NCBI RefSeq assembly: GCF_018129385.1
Contig: NZ_JAFCLN010000007.1
Coordinates: 1 to 64,000 of the forward strand
Length of the DNA stretch: 64,000 bases
Origin: Bradyrhizobium lablabi
GTDB lineage: Bacteria; Pseudomonadota; Alphaproteobacteria; Rhizobiales; Xanthobacteraceae
Direction of reading: 5' to 3'
The notes under the pieces: generated by a model
The model's database searches: none
Told to the model about the DNA's origin: nothing
The model's input: the letters and a program-made list of their open reading frames with translations, nothing else
In this document: positions 60,516 through 64,000 of the stretch, in pieces
Numbering within the stretch: position 1 is the first letter of the stretch
How the letters are laid out: every line of letters begins with the position of its first letter
Translations under genes and position numbers: made by a program

Positions 60516-61358
60516 ATGAAATTTACCGGTACCAAGGACTACGTCGCGACCGAGGACCTCAAGGTCGCGGTGAACGCCTCCATCGTGCTGGAGCGCCCGC
60601 TGCTGATCAAGGGCGAGCCCGGCACCGGCAAGACCGTGCTGGCGGAGGAAGTCGCCAAGGCGATCGGCGCGCCGCTGCTGACCTGGCACATCAAGTCCAC
60701 CACCAAGGCGCAGCAGGGCCTCTACGAATACGACGCGGTGTCGCGCCTGCGCGACAGCCAGCTCGGCGATAGCCGCGTGTCCGACATCTCGAACTACATC
60801 AAGCGCGGCAAGCTGTGGGACGCCTTCACGTCCGAGAAGCGCCCGGTGCTCTTGATCGACGAGATCGACAAGGCCGACATCGAATTCCCCAACGACCTGC
60901 TGCTCGAGCTCGATCGCATGGAATTCTTCGTCTACGAGACCGGCGAGAACATCAAGGCCAAGCTCCGCCCGATCGTGATGATCACCTCGAACAACGAGAA
61001 GGAATTGCCGGACGCATTCCTGCGCCGCTGCTTCTTCCACTACATCAAGTTCCCCGACGCCGACACCATGAGCCGGATTGTCGACGTGCATTTCCCTGGC
61101 ATCAAGAAGCGGCTGGTGGAAGAAGCCCTGCGCATCTTCTTCGAGATCCGCGAAGTGCCGGGCCTGAAGAAGAAGCCGTCGACTTCGGAACTATTGGACT
61201 GGCTGAAGCTGCTGCTCAACGAGGACATGACGCCGGAAATGTTGCGCGAGCGCGATCCGCGCAAACTGATCCCGCCGCTGCACGGCGCGCTGCTCAAGAA
61301 CGAGCAGGACGTGCATCTGTTCGAGCGGCTGGCGTTTTTGAGCCGAAGGGAAGTTTGA
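60516..61358 (+). CDS. MoxR-family AAA+ ATPase
   Basis: The 280-residue protein has Walker A GEPGTGKT (33-40), Walker B VLLIDEIDKA (111-120), and a sensor region ITSNNEKELPDAFLRRCFFHYIKFP. MoxR ATPases work with VWA proteins to assemble or activate enzymes. The partner VWA gene is at 58735 on the opposite strand. The target complex is not evident here. The stop is followed by a family B repeat. Confidence 0.95.
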   Translation: MKFTGTKDYVATEDLKVAVNASIVLERPLLIKGEPGTGKTVLAEEVAKAIGAPLLTWHIKSTTKAQQGLYEYDAVSRLRDSQLGDSRVSDISNYIKRGKLWDAFTSEKRPVLLIDEIDKADIEFPNDLLLELDRMEFFVYETGENIKAKLRPIVMITSNNEKELPDAFLRRCFFHYIKFPDADTMSRIVDVHFPGIKKRLVEEALRIFFEIREVPGLKKKPSTSELLDWLKLLLNEDMTPEMLRERDPRKLIPPLHGALLKNEQDVHLFERLAFLSRREV

Positions 61359-61376
61359 GATTCACGCCTGCCTACT

Positions 61377-61508
61377 CCTCATGGTGAGGAGCCTGCTACG
61401 GGCCGCGCGTCGCGCGGCTCGTTGCGGGCGTCTCGAACCATGAAGGCCCGGCTACCGCCCGTGGCCATCCTTCGAGACGCCGCGAAGACGCGGCTCCTCA
61501 GGATGAGG
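61377..61508. repeat. Paired palindromic repeat, family B, copy 6
   Basis: CTCCTCATGGTGAGGAGC...GTCTCGAACCATG then CCATCCTTCGAGACGCCGCG...CTCCTCAGGATGAGG. It is convergent with the following minus-strand gene, whose stop codon (61498-61500) and last residues come from the repeat. Confidence 0.82.
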
Positions 61509-62346
61509 GCCGTGGGTGCGGCGAGTTATCTTTGAGCGTAGCGGCGATCACGTCGAACAGTTCGATAAGCGCCCTGAGGCCAAGAACATAGTCGCGGTCG
61601 CTGCTGCAATAATCGTAAGATGCAGCTCCTGGCACAAACCGCTCCAGAACATGAGGGCCTTCGACGTCTAGCGCGAACTTCGGTTCATCCACATGATGGA
61701 TGTGAAACTTCAAGCGGCCCCATATACGAAACGGATTGCCACCGAGCCACACGCCAATCTCGAAAACGAGACCACCACCTGTCTTTTTCCGCCAACGATT
61801 GCGAGAGCGGCCTTCAAAGCCCCGCGCGCTGCAAAATTGTTCGAGGAAGGGGATGACATCCTTTTTCTCCTTCAATCCGCCTCGCGTGTCGATACCCAAT
61901 CGCTCGGCTTCCGATGCCTGAGCGCGCTTAAAGGCCAAGTTTCGACGCTCCCGGAATTCCCGATCTGTATCGATTTTCTTGATGTGCTCGAGCAGACAAC
62001 CGAGAAGCGGTGGACCTCGATAAGGCGGCTCAATTGGGCCTCTGACGGCGAAGAGTTCATCCAGAAAAGATGAACGATATCGAGGTTGAGCAGCGAAGTA
62101 TCTTTCATCGGAGTCGCACTGTCCCATAGACCTCATGGCCTCCATGGCGACTTCGTCCCAGTATCGGTTGATCAATCCTGATTGCTGCTCACCGCAAAAC
62201 TGGATGATCTCGTCCTGCCAAACCTTGTGCAGCGAGAAACCAAGCGCCTCGAATGCGCGCTGTGTTGGACCCCGACCCGGCCATTTTGATACCGCATCCA
62301 GAAGCGGATGTTCTGCGGTCAGCTCGGCTTCATCCTCCTGGCGCAT
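61498..62346 (-). CDS. Hypothetical protein, lower GC, REP-derived C-terminus
   Basis: The 282-residue protein has no recognised domain. Features: an N-terminal acidic helix (MRQEDEAELTAEHPLLDAVSKWPGRG), a basic Arg-rich segment (RRNLAFKRAQASEAERLGID), and a region GGLVFEIGVWLGGNPFRIWGRLKFHIHHV with beta character. GC is lower than in its neighbours, so recent acquisition is likely. Its last codons (NSPHPRPSS) are encoded by a family B repeat, so insertion of the repeat may have replaced the original end. Start ATG 62346 leaves a 9-base gap to the GMC gene stop. Confidence 0.6.
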   Translation of the reverse strand: MRQEDEAELTAEHPLLDAVSKWPGRGPTQRAFEALGFSLHKVWQDEIIQFCGEQQSGLINRYWDEVAMEAMRSMGQCDSDERYFAAQPRYRSSFLDELFAVRGPIEPPYRGPPLLGCLLEHIKKIDTDREFRERRNLAFKRAQASEAERLGIDTRGGLKEKKDVIPFLEQFCSARGFEGRSRNRWRKKTGGGLVFEIGVWLGGNPFRIWGRLKFHIHHVDEPKFALDVEGPHVLERFVPGAASYDYCSSDRDYVLGLRALIELFDVIAATLKDNSPHPRPSS

Positions 62347-62355
62347 CAGCGATCT

Positions 62356-63999
62356 TCACGCATACGCCGCGAGCTTCACCGCTTCCATCGGCGCCTTGCC
62401 GCGGATCATGTCGCTGGCCTTGTCGGCGATCATCAGCGTTGACGCGTTGAGGTTGGCGGAGATCATGCGCGGCATGACGGAGGCGTCGATCACACGTAGC
62501 CCCTCCATTCCATGCACGCGGAGTTGGTCGTCGACCACAGCCCATGGCTTGTCTGATGTGCCCATGCGGCACGTGCAGCCAGGGTGGAAGGTGGTGGTGC
62601 CGCGCTCGGTGGCGGCTGCCAAAAACTCATCGTCGCTTTGCACCTTCGGGCCCGGGAAATCCTCGTAGGCGTAGTACGGCGCAAGGGGTTTCGAGGCGAG
62701 CAGCCGCCGCGCCAGCTTCATGCCGGCGACGACGACGCGGCGGTCGATTTCTTCCACGAGGTAATTGGTTTGGATGATCGGCGGCTCGAATGGATCGGAC
62801 GAGCGGGCGCGGACATAGCCGCGGCTCTCGGGGCGCTGCTGCCAGGACGCGACGGTCATGCCGGGCTCATCCTCGAGCTGACCCTGCACGCCTTCCTTGT
62901 AGCTCGCGGGCGTGAAAGTGAGCTGGAGGTCAGAGCTTTCATGCGTCTCGCCGGAATGCCAGAAGCAGTAGACCATGGTCGGCGACAGCGACAGCAATCC
63001 GCGCCGCGTAGTCGCCCATTTCAGCGCCTCGACCCAGAGGCTCAGGCCGCGCCGAAGCTCGTTGATGGTCTTGATGTTCTTCACGCGCGCGACCGAGCGC
63101 GGCGCGTAATGATCCTGAAGGCCTTCGCCGACGCCGGGCAACGCGTGATGCACCTTGATGCCGAGCGAGTTCAGAAGCTCGGGCGAGCCGACGCCGGAAA
63201 GCTGGAGCACTTGCGGCGAGTTATACGCGCCGCCGGACAGTATGACTTCCTTCGAGGCGCGCACTTCGACCGGCGTGCCGCCGCGGCCGCCCCTGAGATA
63301 GCGCACGCCGACCGCGCGCTTGCCCTCAAAAATGATGTTGGTGACGTGGGCATGCGTGCGGACATCGACATTGCCGCGCTTGCGCGCCGGATGCAGGAAG
63401 GCTTTTGCCGCGCTCATGCGCAGGCCGCCCTCGATGGTGCGCTGGCAGTAGGAGACGCCTTCCTGGATGCCGCCGTTGTAATCGGGATTCTTGGGAATGC
63501 CGAGGCTGACGGCGCCTTCCATGAAGGCTTCGCAGAGCGGGTCCTGCCAATCCATGGTGGTGACGGTGAGCGGGCCCTCGCGGCCACGGAAGGTATCCTC
63601 ACCCTCGCCGACCCGGCGCTCCATGCGCTTGAAGTAAGGCAGCACGTCCGGATAGCTCCAGCCGCGATTGCCCATCTGCGCCCAGGTATCGAAATCCTGG
63701 CGCTGGCCGCGGTTGTAGATGTGGCCGTTGATCGAGGAAGAGCCGCCGAGCGTCTTGCCGCGCGGCGCGTAGATGCTGCGCCCGCCGGTCCATGGACCGA
63801 CCTCCTGCTGGTAGGCCCAGTTGATGCTCTTCATGTGGAACGTCTTGATGAAGCCGGCCGGCAAATGGATATAGGGATGCCAGTCGCTCGGCCCCGCCTC
63901 CAGCACGCAGATTTTGGTGCCGAGGTCTTCGCCCAAGCGGTTCGCGAGCACGCTGCCTGCGGAGCCCGCGCCGATGATCACATAATCGAACGTTTCCAT
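62356..63999 (-). CDS. GMC-family FAD oxidoreductase (choline dehydrogenase-like)
   Basis: The 547-residue protein has the FAD motif IIGAGSAGS (8-16), LGGSSSINGHIYNRG (GMC signature 1), LSGGAYNSPQVLQLSGVG (signature 2), and the C-terminal active site His472 in FHPGCTCRMG with Asn in ISANLNASTLMIADKASD. It oxidises an alcohol to an aldehyde, possibly choline-like, but the substrate is unknown. The ATG is at 63999, one base from the window edge, so any upstream sequence is not visible. The lower-GC gene follows after 9 bases. Confidence 0.92.
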   Translation of the reverse strand: METFDYVIIGAGSAGSVLANRLGEDLGTKICVLEAGPSDWHPYIHLPAGFIKTFHMKSINWAYQQEVGPWTGGRSIYAPRGKTLGGSSSINGHIYNRGQRQDFDTWAQMGNRGWSYPDVLPYFKRMERRVGEGEDTFRGREGPLTVTTMDWQDPLCEAFMEGAVSLGIPKNPDYNGGIQEGVSYCQRTIEGGLRMSAAKAFLHPARKRGNVDVRTHAHVTNIIFEGKRAVGVRYLRGGRGGTPVEVRASKEVILSGGAYNSPQVLQLSGVGSPELLNSLGIKVHHALPGVGEGLQDHYAPRSVARVKNIKTINELRRGLSLWVEALKWATTRRGLLSLSPTMVYCFWHSGETHESSDLQLTFTPASYKEGVQGQLEDEPGMTVASWQQRPESRGYVRARSSDPFEPPIIQTNYLVEEIDRRVVVAGMKLARRLLASKPLAPYYAYEDFPGPKVQSDDEFLAAATERGTTTFHPGCTCRMGTSDKPWAVVDDQLRVHGMEGLRVIDASVMPRMISANLNASTLMIADKASDMIRGKAPMEAVKLAAYA

Positions 64000-64000
64000 C

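Overview
The window reads as a chromosomal stretch of a Bradyrhizobium-like alphaproteobacterium (Nitrobacteraceae). The evidence is uniformly high GC, many short palindromic dispersed repeats of kinds I recognise from Bradyrhizobium, and control sites typical of Rhizobiales: Irr/ICE boxes, GGAAC-N16/17-CGTT sigma-EcfG promoters, a CtrA box and a TPP riboswitch in front of thiOSGE-C. I see no rRNA, tRNA, CRISPR array, insertion sequence or prophage. The genus call rests on recognition, not on a database search.

Layout. 1-5.0 kb: an old repeat, a small exported peptide behind two regulatory palindromes, a patatin-like lipase and several small conserved proteins. 5.0-9.3 kb: a TetR regulator coupled to a molybdenum hydroxylase made of a fused 2Fe-2S/Mo subunit plus a FAD subunit with a PaoB-like four-cysteine set. 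9.6-23 kb: mainly envelope proteins: an extensin-like lipoprotein, a sigma-EcfG-driven 27-residue membrane peptide, an RTX/FG-GAP secreted protein, two divergent DUF2147 paralogues, a Cys-rich exported protein, a FecR-domain protein, an L,D-transpeptidase, a REP-bracketed GIY-YIG protein, a DUF4403 protein and a dodecin. 23-27.3 kb: two PRC-barrel proteins, a zinc ribbon, a polytopic membrane protein and a lytic transglycosylase. 27.3-32.4 kb: thiamine operon with riboswitch. 32.5-43.7 kb: an archaemetzincin-like protein that has lost its metal site, a uracil-DNA-glycosylase-like protein, RidA, a divergent FRG/DUF2971 pair in lower-GC DNA, tandem exported paralogues, a GST, a J-domain protein, an SDR, a collagen-like protein and others. 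43.7-44.9 kb: bacterioferritin and its ferredoxin, each with an Irr box. 45-64 kb: glycine-zipper paralogues, an MltB-type transglycosylase, a UPF0114 protein, EttA, a 2-hydroxyacid dehydrogenase, an epimerase, a creatininase-family protein, a second L,D-transpeptidase, two sulfurtransferases, the VWA and MoxR pair, an unrecognised protein and a GMC oxidoreductase.

How genes work together. The clearest units are thiO-thiS-thiG-thiE-thiC (thiazole, coupling and pyrimidine steps of thiamine synthesis under TPP control), bfd-bfr (iron storage and release under Irr), tetR-Mo hydroxylase, and MoxR/VWA. Envelope and peptidoglycan enzymes (two L,D-transpeptidases, two lytic transglycosylases, an extensin-like protein) are unusually dense. 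Two L,D-transpeptidases and a Cys-rich exported protein share an upstream CGAAAC direct-repeat motif. Three sigma-EcfG-type promoters mark general-stress genes. Small palindromic repeats fill most long gaps and often begin at stop codons.
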